Shown here: piece after piece, positions 1-7,925 of the stretch
Numbering within the stretch: position 1 is the stretch's first letter
Layout of the letters: every line of letters starts with the position of its first letter
NCBI GenBank assembly: GCA_022496185.1
Contig: WTXG01000533.1
Coordinates: 1 to 15,104, forward strand
From: Multifurca ochricompacta
Lineage: Eukaryota > Basidiomycota > Agaricomycetes > Russulales > Russulaceae
Reading direction: 5' to 3'
Length of the DNA stretch: 15,104 nucleotides
Program-made: the position numbers and the translations under genes
The notes under the pieces: generated by a model
Database searches by the model: none
What the model was told of the DNA's origin: nothing
Seen by the model: the letters and a program-made list of their open reading frames with translations, nothing else

Positions 1-18
1 GTCTAGGAACATCTTCTC

Positions 19-1338
19 ACTGCCAGAAGTCTGGAGGTGAACGATCGTAATTGCGTCCACGCCAATCCTCTTCGTTTGTCCTTATATCGCTCGGTTTACT
101 GCTGTACCATTGTTGTAGCAAGGGGTGGGCCTTGGGTCCTGTCCAGAGAAGGAAGCCTTCCAATCATTGTCTGGGCTGGGCATGGCAATGGGCTGGTTAG
201 CAAACTCTATGCGCGCTACCCTGTATACTTCTTCGTAATCGAAATGGCTGTTAGGGTGATCTGGATACTTAGAAAGAAGTCGAGAGTACAACCGCCTCTG
301 ATCTTCGAAGTGAAAGCCGTTCCAGAAGGAGGAGTTGCACTCTTCATCCAAAGCCGCTTGGAGTTGACCAACGGTTTAGACAGCAATAGGAACCTCTTAT
401 AGTACGTGCGCACAGCTTCTTCATCATCCATTCGAGCTGAGAATTGAGCCTGGTCATCTCCTGGAGACGCTGTTTAGTGTACCGGCTGTGCTCAGAAGAT
501 TCCGCATAGAGTTGCTCCAGAGAGTTCTTGAATGTGTTCCAGTTTTGAGTGTCATAGCCATCTAGGTACTTCCAGAGTTGTCGCATTTCAGAAGGCACGT
601 AACGGGTAATCTGTTCCACTTTTTGTTGACTTAAAAGACCATGAGCGGTTGCCAAGTCTTCGAATTCTTTGATGAAGAACTCAATCGGGTCGTCTGTTCG
701 ATCAGAGAAGAATGGGGCTTGCCGAGAGCGAGGAGGGGCATCGCGGCAGGACCAGAGATGTGGTTGTTCGATGTCATGACTGGCGCGGGGGGAGGTGCTG
801 TAGTTGACTGATTATAAGTGGGTAGGGGCTGAACTGGAAGCAAAGATTGATGTCGGAGCAAGGGTGAAGGAGGCGAGACTGTATTGAAACTAGATGGAGT
901 GAGAAAGGAGGCCGGTCTTAGTTGGAATGCTGTAGTGTCGGATGGAAGGGGGAACGAGGAAGTAACAGGAAGCGAGTCTGGAAGCGATGGACTTGGGATT
1001 CTAGATACAAGAGCTGAGGCAATTGTTGAAGATGGGATGGAGGATGAAGTGGTGCTTGAGACAGGGGATGAAAGCCGATTAATGGAACTCGATACTAAGG
1101 CAGAGAAGGGGACAGAGATTTCAGGGTCTAAGTAAGATTCAGAGGTAGCCTGAAGGATCAAGGGTGACGAGGCTAGATCAGGCCGCGCTGTGTGGTCGGA
1201 AGATGTTGACGCAGTAGGAGATGGGGGTCTAGAGTTATCTGGAGAAGCTGCCAAGGTTCTAGATGAGGTTGAGGCCTTTCTGGTGTTTCTGGTTGGCAAG
1301 ACTCTGGGTGGTATAGGGTTCTGGCGGGGCATAGACAA
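19..1338 (-). pseudogene. Gag-like polyprotein, frameshifted
   Basis: The frame opens at ATG 1338 (a second ATG at 1332) with a basic, Pro/Ser/Thr-rich leader of about 200 residues (MPRQNPIPPRVLPTRN...). Homology then jumps frame near 715-790, where an FFSDRTDDPIEFF segment starts in another frame. It jumps again near 435-455 (into the EEAVRTYYKRF block) and near 350-365 (into the ECNSSFWNGFHFEDQRRLYS block). After a stop at 82 it continues in yet another frame to a stop near 19. The conserved blocks occur in the right order, so this is one gag with several small indels. No zinc knuckle is visible before the frame closes. The alternative, programmed frameshifting, is unlikely with this many switches. 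Confidence 0.7.
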
Positions 1339-1390
1339 GTCGCAGGTGCGACAAGAAGGGGGTTAGGTCAAGGGAACTGATAACTTTGCC

Positions 1391-1406
1391 TCACTGGGGC
1401 AGCCAA
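1391..1406 (-). promoter_or_regulatory. Putative tRNA primer-binding site
   Basis: Two bases after the LTR end the minus strand reads TTGGCTGCCCCAGTGA. It contains the TGG that pairs with a tRNA 3' CCA and lies where reverse transcription would be primed. I could not assign the tRNA species by eye. Confidence 0.5.
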
Positions 1407-1620
1407 TTTGTGCGGAGCCTATCCGCGGTGAGTGCGAAGCAAAGCCTGTTCCCTGAAGAGTAAGGGTAAGCAGTGAGTTGTAAGGATGAGAGAGATGAGC
1501 CCGCGCGACGCAATGAAGTCGATGAGTGTTAGATTGTACTGAATGTTACTGATGACGGTGCTGATGGTTCCGATTGACCTTGCGCCTTGTTCAATAACTG
1601 TTCTTTGCACACAAAGAGAT

Positions 1621-1640
1621 AGAGAGAGAGAGAGAGAGAG
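1621..1640. repeat. (AG)10 microsatellite in the LTR
   Basis: Ten uninterrupted AG dinucleotides, preceded by a degenerate AGAGAT. It lies just downstream of the TATA box in the direction of LTR transcription, so it would fall in the R/U5 leader. Confidence 0.9.
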
Positions 1641-1690
1641 AAGCTAGATTGCTGGTTTCTGGCTGGTCTACTACGAGCATTGTATGTACC

Positions 1691-1698
1691 TTTATATA
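1691..1698 (-). promoter_or_regulatory. TATA box of the LTR promoter
   Basis: The minus strand reads TATATAAA here, about 156 bp inside the upstream edge of the LTR. This fits a U3 promoter driving minus-strand transcription toward gag. Transcription would start roughly 25-35 nt downstream, near 1660, close to the (AG)n tract. Start-site use is inferred only. Confidence 0.55.
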
Positions 1699-1939
1699 CT
1701 TGTGGAGAGACCTAGCTGAAGGAATGTTTTTAGAAATTAACAGAAGTGAAGCCATGTGGGGTGAACGAAAGTGGAATAAGTAAAAGGGAGTAAGGGAGAA
1801 ACCGGGTAGCCGGGTGTACGGAAAAGAATAGGCAGGCGGCCCGGAACGCGCACAATCCCTGTAATATGCTAAGTAAAATTACTTGTACCATAGATCAATC
1901 ACGCTTTGCACCGGTGTCAGAGTCTGTCTGAAACTAAAG

Positions 1940-2942
1940 TCAGGCAAATGTTAGAAATTTATTGACAGTATAGTATGGAAGAATGAGAGCAAACGGGTCC
2001 TGCCAGAAGTGGTGATAACCGGAGGTTTCGCGTCCAACGCCCGAGCCATCCTTACATCGGTAACATCCAAATGATACGAGTGACACGAAACCCCTGACAA
2101 ATATACACTGATCCTCTGGTAGGTTCTGAAAGATCATGGTGAAGTTTTTTCATCAATTTTTTGACCTTAGCAAAGTACGCACCAACGTACCTCCCCTTCG
2201 GGTCCCCAATGAAAAACAGCCCCTTGAGTACGCTTGCGCGAGAATTTCCATTTGATGCGGGTGCCAGGATCACTACTCACTTCAACCCCGAAAGATACCC
2301 GAGCATCTGGTGGGCTCTCAAAGAAGGCGACATTTGCCCAAGATCTTGCGCGATGATGTCCAGTCACCAAAATGATATCCTCCATCCGGTCGATCCCCAA
2401 TCCAAGCTGTCTGGCCCAAGCAAACCAGCTGTCGATATGTTTGACTATCCACTTGCCAAAAACTCCACGCGCGACGGTGTCCTCACGCCGAGCCAGCACA
2501 GGAAGGGACAATACCGCTCCTCGTTTCCTTGTACATGAAAATAAGATTTCGGAATAGTCATCTGGCCTGAAAAGAAGTCGGTGACAACAACAATATTCAG
2601 ACTGCTCATCAATTACCCTAAAGCACGACGGTCCGGTTCGTCCGAAGCTACGACACCAGTGGAACAGAAATCGTTGGGACGGAGTGTGCTGCTATCGATG
2701 TGTCTCGAAGTGTTGGGTTTGAGGGGTTTATGATATTCTGGTACACCGAACGTTTGATGGGATTGGTGTTTGGCGGGAAGGAGGGCGTTGAATAGACGGT
2801 GAAATCTGCCTTCGCGTATGTAACCGACGTCGCCAACCTCCACAGGGCAATACAATTCTCCTGGACTTGGCTCCCACAGGGCGTGTCCATAAGCAGGATA
2901 CTTAATCGCAAGTTGTTCACGAAAAATATCGTAGTGGGCCAT
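1940..2942 (-). CDS. Agaricomycete orphan protein, three exons; C-terminus possibly frameshifted
   Basis: Exons are 2942-2617, 2566-2191 and 2125-1940. The 50-nt (GTAATT...CAG) and 65-nt (GTACGT...CAG) introns splice in phase, giving a 295-aa reading frame. The start is ATG 2942 (MAHYDIFREQLAIKYPAYGH). The protein resembles a family I recall from mushroom genomes: an ALWEP...VEVGDVGYIREGRFHRLFNALL block, a GVPEYHxPLKP block, GKWxVKHIDSWFAWARQLGLGI, then ILVTGHHRARSWANVAF and a WGPEGENLPEDQCIFVRGF block across the last junction. I know no function. After VRGF the expected FRVTR continuation is one base out of frame (near 2078-2086) and would stop at 2052. The in-frame tail to 1940 looks unrelated. 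The gene stops 85 bp from the LTR of the neighbouring retrotransposon, which may have displaced its 3' end. Confidence 0.65.
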
Positions 2943-3118
2943 TGGTACAGTCACAGGGATCAAGGACAAAAACGAAAACGTTTATCGTTCGTGTCATTAT
3001 ATATCTCACGCACAGCACAGGGCGGCTAAGTCACGTTAAGGGGTTGTAACGCCCATGTTCAGCATCACTGTCTGGATAACCCATCAATGGAACACCGATT
3101 CGAGCTCTTTGCGGGCTA

Positions 3119-3131
3119 GGGTTGCGGAAAA
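3119..3131 (+). repeat. Left terminal inverted repeat
   Basis: GGGTTGCGGAAAA, 13 of 13 bases matching the reverse complement of 5071-5083. The base outside is A on this side and C on the other. Confidence 0.65.
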
Positions 3132-3234
3132 TATTCGAGGCCAATAATTTACTGGTAATTTACAGAGGGTCTGATGGGAAGGTAGTAATTTACTGGTAAT
3201 TTACCAGTAGAAGATTCCACGTGATACTTTCACG

Positions 3235-3248
3235 TGATGTTTTCAATG
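3235..3248 (+). repeat. Target site duplication of LINE copy 1, left
   Basis: TGATGTTTTCAATG, identical to 4583-4596, directly abutting the 14-T tract that is the LINE poly(A) tail. Confidence 0.92.
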
Positions 3249-4582
3249 TTTTTTTTTTTTTTGAAATCGAGTTTCATACGCGCTTTCAGGATGGCACCAA
3301 ACCGCGCGGCTACATCTAGGGTAAAATGTAGCTACTGTAGTATAGAGCAGGGGTAGTGGTAGCAAAACCATAATGTAAAACCCAAGAGGGAAAAAACAGT
3401 GTATACTAATGAAGGAGTGTAGCGCAAAGGAAAACCAGTGGCCATGTGTGGGACAGAGCAAGAAGACTTACCTGTGACCCAGGGACCAACTCGACCTAAT
3501 CCGGCTCGCGGGGCCTCCGAGACGAGATGGGCTTGAAGAAAGCCTGCGTGTCTTGGAGGAAGTCCAGGAGGGACTCGACGTGTCGTGAGGAGTTGAAGAC
3601 TTGGGGCCAGGTGAGGTTGAGGCCGTGTGTCACCCGCGCTTGGGCATACAGTGGGCAGTCGAGTACCACGTGATTGAACGTGGCAGGGGTGGAGTCATCG
3701 CATGGGCAGGCACGAGCCGTGGCAGGGAGGGTGGGGTGAAACCGCTCAGCGTAGTCAGCAGTGAAAGCATGTCCAGTGGCGATACGCATCGCCGTGGAGC
3801 AGGTGTGCCGGCTGAATGGTGTGGGCCGGGGTTTAGTCGCAACGGACCAAAGAGGGTGGTTGGAGCCATCTGGGGGGCGGCAGATGGAGAGGGAGTAGGC
3901 AGAGTAATTGCGCCCAGCGGGGTGGTCAGGGGACAGGGCCGCCCGGGCACGATCACGTAGCCATTCTTCGCGCCAATTGTCGTAGGCGCGGAGTCGGGAG
4001 AGGGAGCGCCACTGGAGTGGTGAAGGTCGCTCCTCAAATGCGTCCAAGGGCGTTGACACACGGGTTCGATTGGCAGCCCGGGAGGCCTCGGAGGAAGCCC
4101 GGTAGGTTGGCATTGCCGGGACCCACATGAACGTGAGTTGAGTGCCAGGGTATGAAGAGAGAAAGTCAGTTAATGAATGTTGGAAGAGAACAAAACCACC
4201 GGTGAACTTCCGGTGGTCACGAGAACGAAGGAGAGCTAAGGAAGAAGAGGAAGAGGCAGTAACTATGAGGGAGGGGGGAGGGAGCCCACGAAAGAAGTCG
4301 CAGAGCCAGCGCATGGTCCGCGCGAGTCCAAACAGCTCTACATCTGCCCTGACGACGCCAGTGCCGCGGCACCAGCCCATCGTCCATTCACCCCGGGAGT
4401 CCATGATAGAGGAGGCAGCTGCCCCCACCTTCTTGTGATCGCGTCGGCCCTGTGCAGAGAGGGCGACAGAACAGTGAACCAGCACGACGTCCAAGCGCGG
4501 TTGACGGATAAGCTCATTGAGCCTCGCTTTGCGTTCAAGCGGGGGGCAGGGCCCAAGGAGCATCACCCGATTGCCCCAGGAG
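3249..4582 (-). mobile_element. 5'-truncated non-LTR retrotransposon (LINE), copy 1
   Basis: This 1334-bp minus-strand insertion ends in a poly(A) tail (14 T at 3249-3262 on the plus strand) and is bracketed by a perfect 14-bp target duplication. That is the signature of target-primed reverse transcription with 5' truncation. It keeps only the RNase H-like and C-terminal part of the ORF plus a 3' UTR of about 230 bp. The 3' UTR contains a segment (about 3285-3345) also present in LINE copy 2 (TGTAGCCGCGCGGTTTGGTG here, TGTGGCCGCGCGATTGGGCA there). Both copies are therefore one family, probably Tad-like as is usual in fungi. Confidence 0.88.
3496..4582 (-). pseudogene. LINE ORF2 C-terminal fragment: RNase H-like domain plus C-terminal zinc-binding motif
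   Basis: The frame is open from the truncation point to TAG/TAA-type termination at 3496, about 360 residues, without frameshifts. An N-terminal third resembles a LINE RNase H: IMDSRGEW as the first strand, VELFGLARTM as the helix carrying the conserved Glu, then LIVTASSSSSLALL and a later TFMWVPAMPTYRASSEASR block matching the usual WVPGH...NExAD. The third acidic position, normally an Asp in a TDSxSAL-like motif, is Ala/Ser here. Near the C-terminus, CPCDD...FNHVVLDCPLY has the Cys-x-Cys...His-x4-Cys spacing of fungal LINE ORF2 tails. No endonuclease or RT is present. The long open frame suggests a recent insertion. Confidence 0.8.
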
Positions 4583-4596
4583 TGATGTTTTCAATG
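4583..4596 (+). repeat. Target site duplication of LINE copy 1, right
   Basis: TGATGTTTTCAATG, identical to 3235-3248, abutting the truncated 5' end of the LINE. Confidence 0.92.
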
Positions 4597-4601
4597 AAAT
4601 T

Positions 4602-4952
4602 TTATAATTCCATCGAGAAGTCGTAGTCTAGGGGGTTAGGAACAGCCACAGAAGTGTCACTTGATGGTTCATCAGAAAGAGCTGCTGCAAGACACTGAGA
4701 TGACAGATCAATGGTTGGTGAGACCTCGAGAGAATGTTCAGGACGGAACGTCTCCAGATTCAGCTCATCCAACCAACTATCATCCTCGTCGTCATCTGGA
4801 TTCTCTTCCAGTTTGCCATCTGACTTCGAAAAGAACCTGTTCGTGATATCAAAAAATTTCACAGACAGTTTTGAATTAGCATGCAAGCAAGGCTTTGATG
4901 ACAGAGTGAGATGAGTTGTCAAAAACGTATAGTTATGCACCTTTTCTTCCAT
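4602..4952 (-). CDS. 116-aa ORF of the TIR element, acidic protein of unknown function
   Basis: ATG 4952 to a stop at 4602, lying between the element's right terminal region and the LINE insertion. The N-terminal half is neutral to basic (VHNYTFLTTHLTLSSKPCLH...ITNRFFSKSDGKL). The C-terminal half is acidic and Ser-rich (EENPDDDEDDSWLDELNLE...NPLDYDFSMEL). It stops 6 bp before the LINE target duplication, so its end is natural and not cut by the LINE. No transposase catalytic motif is visible. It could be the 3' end of a longer transposase gene left after internal deletion, or a small accessory protein. Similarity to any family is not recognised. Confidence 0.4.
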   Translation of the reverse strand: MEEKVHNYTFLTTHLTLSSKPCLHANSKLSVKFFDITNRFFSKSDGKLEENPDDDEDDSWLDELNLETFRPEHSLEVSPTIDLSSQCLAAALSDEPSSDTSVAVPNPLDYDFSMEL

Positions 4953-5070
4953 TTGTAGTACTGCCGTATCTGAGTCATTACAGTCACGTGGGCACGTGAG
5001 CTAGTAAATTACTACTCACAGTGGCCCAGTAAATTACTGGTAAATATTGGGTTGGTAAAAAGTACCTATT

Positions 5071-5083
5071 TTTTCCGCAACCC
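5071..5083 (-). repeat. Right terminal inverted repeat
   Basis: Reverse complement of 3119-3131. Related sequence continues outward: a CAGTCACGTG...CTACTCAC arrangement inside the element (4981-5016) recurs outside it (5091-5149). This blurs the boundary and hints at a partial second copy. Confidence 0.6.
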
Positions 5084-5357
5084 CACAACTCAGTCACGTG
5101 TTTCGGTAATAGATATACTACTTAAGTCAAAGCAAATTTACTACTCACGCTGCAGTTTGTGCGTCAGTAGTTGGTGCAAGAAATGAAGCAATTTCACTTT
5201 TTTAAAAAAAAGAGAAAGAACGTCGGGAAATGATGTCATTTGTACTTCAACCTGCCGGTCACATACTCATCTAGCTATGGGGTAACACATCACCCAGAAA
5301 CCGGCCACTTCTATCTCAACTATGTCAGTAAGGCGCACCGCTGGAGTACGCTTAAGT
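5084..5357. other. Non-coding stretch between the TIR element and the DUF6535 gene
   Basis: AT-rich, with another CACGTG (5095-5100), a CTACTCAC motif shared with the neighbouring element and an A/T homopolymer run near 5203-5212. It lies downstream of the minus-strand DUF6535 gene and would hold its 3' UTR. No ORF or RNA gene is supported. Confidence 0.5.
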
Positions 5358-7271
5358 TCAGTGGGGAGTAGGGATGATGCATCTAGGGTACGGGTGTCCT
5401 GGCTGAGGGGGAGCACCAAGCTCGCAAGGCGTGCCTGCATGTAGGGGGGTGTACACGTCGCAAAGGAGGGAAAGTATATGTCTTGCATTCGGTTGTGACA
5501 TCCCCAGCGACGGTGTCTGTCCGGCCAGAACCTCCGTCACTTTAACGAGCTCGTTCCACAAAGCGCAAAATTCCCTTCTCATTTCGGGCACAACGTTAGC
5601 GATATTGAGTTTCCGAGCCTCAGCCAAGGCCTTGTACCAAACCTTTCCCGGCTCGAATTGGTCGCTGTCCCTGAGTCTGGAAGCCTTCAATTGCCAGATG
5701 AGGTGTATGAGACTATAGAGGCGCATGCTGTCGACGTTGTGAAGGAAATAGTTCAAGTCGATGTCCGACAAGTTTAGATGGCGCTGAACGACCTTGGCCC
5801 AATCTCCACGATAATCGTGTGCGCAGTTAATGGCGACTGCCACTATACATCTTGCACAATCTCTGGTTAAATAATCGAGATTATCGCTATGGGACAATGC
5901 GAATTGGACGAAGTGAATGTTTCTGAAAGTCTCCAGTTCCATCGCTTCAAGAGTTTGTCGGAAGGTAAGTCTCAGAAGTACAGGATCTGCATTGATGGCC
6001 CTCGTACAAATAGCGATCCGCGTCTTCTTTTCGTCATTCTTGAGGAGATGGGATGAGAGGGTGCTGCTCATGAATGAAATAATCAAGCCAGGAAGCTCCT
6101 TGGAATTTAGCTCGTCGAAAACGCGCGCGGCTTCCTCTCCTACTCTTGTCGAATCGTAAAACCCAGGGATGCTGGAAAGAAATTGCTCCATGTCTTGATC
6201 GCCTTCCAGGAAACGGAAGGTCCGATTAACCACGGAAGTGTAAAGGCCCAAGGAAAGACTCTGATCCACAGCCATTTCCTCCACGTCCTTTGTCATGCCA
6301 GCCCGGATCCGCTGATAATATTTCCTAAACAAGTCGCGAATGCTATACGCAGCTTTAAAACGCCAGCACAAGGAAGTCCAATAGCAGACCGCAAGAACAA
6401 GTAAGATAACACCCATTGAAAAGACCCGAATCAGCTTGGTAAGTGGAGTGAAGTATGTGCTTTGTGGGAAAATGATGGGCGAAGAGCTGAAGCTCAGATA
6501 CAGGAGCGCACAGGCTCCAACACATCCAACCACTACCTTTGCAACAAGGTGATGGAAAGAAAATAAGTATATGACGAATCCCGTAAGGAACAGAAAGACG
6601 GAGATGTGAAGGAGCGTGGGTAGAAGGACCTCGACCATCCACCGTAGGCCTAGCTTATTCAATCCTAGTACCATAAACTCACGGATGCGTGCACGTTTCA
6701 GTGGATCGCCTGTTTTCTGGGTGATACGCAAGTATCGACGTGCCCATTGCTGTATTAGTGTTGCCAGCAACGCACAGTTAAGACTGATCACAAGGCTAAG
6801 AGACCATAGGGTGTTGACCCAAATAGCAGACGAAGGCGTCGTGAAGTTAGACGGGTCGGGAGGAAGTGGGATGGAGGAAGCATTAGAACCTGGGGAGAGC
6901 TGGTAGATACGGGCAAGATAGAATGCCGAGGAATCTTGAGAGTTAGATTTGAGGTTTTGGAGTGACCCTACAAGGAGCTGCGCGATAGCAGCCGAGAACA
7001 GACCGGTCTACGATGCTCAACTAGGTTGGTCAGCAGTTAGGAACAAATTGATACCCATCACGCACAAAGACGAGGATGCCTTCCGCATCTCCTTTCCAAC
7101 TTTCGGTCATCTTCTCGTCGTGCTCCTTTGACTTCCCATTGTATATTCCAAACAGCGCGTCCGAGCCATCGATAATTCTGGGATTGTCCTGAAGGTCTAC
7201 ATGTTCCCATAAGAATGACTGTGAGCGAAAGTCAAGAAAGGTGAGAAACCTGCACTGGATCCTTGAGGCAT
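5358..7271 (-). CDS. DUF6535-type multi-pass membrane protein, three exons, apparently intact
   Basis: Exons 7271-7250, 7196-7066 and 7007-5358 join in phase across introns of 53 nt (GTTTCT...TAG) and 58 nt (GTGCGT...TAG) to give 600 aa. The second junction restores the family signature SWKGDAEGILVF|TGLFSAAI, which supports it strongly. The tiny first exon (MPQGSSA) is inferred from phase and is less certain. A later in-frame start would be Met at MTESWKGD. Hydrophobic segments lie near residues 53-68, 117-139, 176-200, 204-224 and 247-266. The hallmark QQWARRYLR follows the second (about 137-145). The soluble C-terminal half is alpha-helical in character and ends YPRCIIPTPH, as in recalled relatives. 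DUF6535 proteins are common in Agaricomycetes and have no known function. A membrane location is predicted from sequence only. Confidence 0.85.
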
Positions 7272-7498
7272 TGCAGTAGGAAGTGTTGTTGAATGCAGCC
7301 TCTCAATTGATGGGTGTAGTCACGATCCCGTGAACAGGACAAGGCACGTGCCGTGATCTTATTCAATTGCGGCTTCAACTTTGCGCGATCAACTGAAGGG
7401 GGGTCTTTCTTTCGCTTTCATAACCAGATAACTCATACTTAACAGACGGGGCGCCTTTGTGCCCACCTCACGATCCACCTCTCAAGAATCGTTTCGGC
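7272..7498. promoter_or_regulatory. Divergent intergenic region, likely promoter of the DUF6535 gene
   Basis: About 230 bp between the DUF6535 start and the plus-strand kinase-like remnant. It includes a GGCACGTGCC palindrome (near 7342-7351). No clear TATA box is visible on either strand. Promoter function is inferred from position. Confidence 0.35.
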
Positions 7499-7925
7499 AT
7501 GCCTCCGCTCTCTAGCAATGACCAAAAAGTCGTGAAGAGGTGGTGGAAATGCTGCGCCGAGTTCATTAGCACGAAAGGATATTATCTCCTTCGATACAGC
7601 CCCTCATTGATCCCTTCTCACCTTCCCGAAATATCTCGAAGTTTCCAAGACATAGTGAAAACCGGAGCCGGTATTGTGGGTTGTTCCTTCATTTTCTTTA
7701 TTCCATCTTAATCAGCAGCCATCATAGTCAACGATCGCCAGATCCAAGGATGGTCGCGCTTATTTCGACCTCACAATATTGCGGGAAGGAGAGGTCATAG
7801 ATGATGCAATACAATATTTTGATGTACCGGCCAACCGTGGATCTCATACGATTGTAGTGATTCCTGCTGGGCCCCCGCGGAGTCGGGTAGGTCGGTTTTG
7901 GCCATTCCACAGTTCCCGACAATAA
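7499..7925 (+). pseudogene. Probable remnant of a fungal protein-kinase-like gene (N-terminal part)
   Basis: An ATG at 7499 opens MPPLSSNDQKVVKRWWKCCAEF followed by STKGYYLLRYSPSLIPSHL. I recall a similar lead-in (W.....FL...GY.LR.RY.P.WIPSW) ahead of the kinase domain in mushroom kinases. A later segment in another frame (7728-7925) reads IARSKDGRAYFDLTILREGE and then DDAIQYFDVPANRGSHTIVV, reminiscent of the ATRxxDGRxVALK and PRNHTIPVLDV blocks of such proteins. A 73-nt intron (GTGAAA at 7655 to ATAG at 7727) would join them in phase. A 57-nt intron with donor 7671 would not. The frame ends at 7923-7925, well before catalytic HRD or DFG motifs, and the invariant Lys is not clear. This is a weak, motif-level call. 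Confidence 0.35.

Larger units (their letters stand above)
1..1854 (-). mobile_element. Ty3/Gypsy-like LTR retrotransposon, 5' part (runs off the left edge)
   Basis: On the minus strand the order is LTR (1854-1409), a 2-nt spacer, a primer-binding-site-like segment (1406-1391), a short leader and a gag-like region (from 1338 leftwards). Pol and the second LTR would lie beyond position 1. The Gypsy assignment rests on the gag, which has the agaricomycete Gypsy-type capsid pattern (an FFxDRTDDPxEFF start, then a YYKRF...SKPLV block, then a WNGFHxEDQRxLYSRLLxKYPD block). This is family recall and no RT/IN order is visible to confirm it. The LTR is structurally complete but gag is frameshifted, so the copy is not autonomous. 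Confidence 0.75.
1409..1854 (-). repeat. Long terminal repeat (5' LTR), 446 bp
   Basis: On the plus strand it begins TGTGCG (1409-1414) and ends CGCACA (1849-1854), a perfect 6-bp TG...CA terminal inverted repeat. It lies directly upstream of a primer-binding-like site and gag on the minus strand. Inside are a TATA box and an (AG)n tract. The target duplication cannot be tested because the partner LTR is outside the window; the flank on this side is ATCCC (1855-1859). Confidence 0.75.
3119..5083. mobile_element. TIR DNA element of unknown superfamily, split by a LINE
   Basis: Outer ends match as inverted repeats: GGGTTGCGGAAAA at 3119-3131 and its reverse complement at 5071-5083. Inside them both ends carry copies of AATTTACTGGTAA-type motifs and a pair of CACGTG sites (3218 and 3231 on the left, 4985 and 4993 on the right). 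This suggests imperfect terminal repeats of about 120 bp with internal binding sites. Removing the LINE (3249-4582) and one target duplication leaves about 617 bp holding one 116-codon ORF. I see no clear flanking target duplication, so the exact ends and superfamily are uncertain. A non-autonomous, internally deleted derivative is the simplest reading. Confidence 0.6.

Noticed and set aside
2161..2538. 125-codon plus-strand ORF
   Set aside because: Mirror of the second exon of the orphan gene. The minus strand has splice sites and family blocks, while this strand has none.
3601..3960. 119-codon plus-strand ORF
   Set aside because: Antisense to the LINE ORF fragment. Gly/Val/Arg-rich composition is what reversed LINE codons give.
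5267..5488. 73-codon ORF overlapping the DUF6535 C-terminus, as a possible alternative tail
   Set aside because: The longer frame already ends with a C-terminus typical of the family, and no splice pair is needed.
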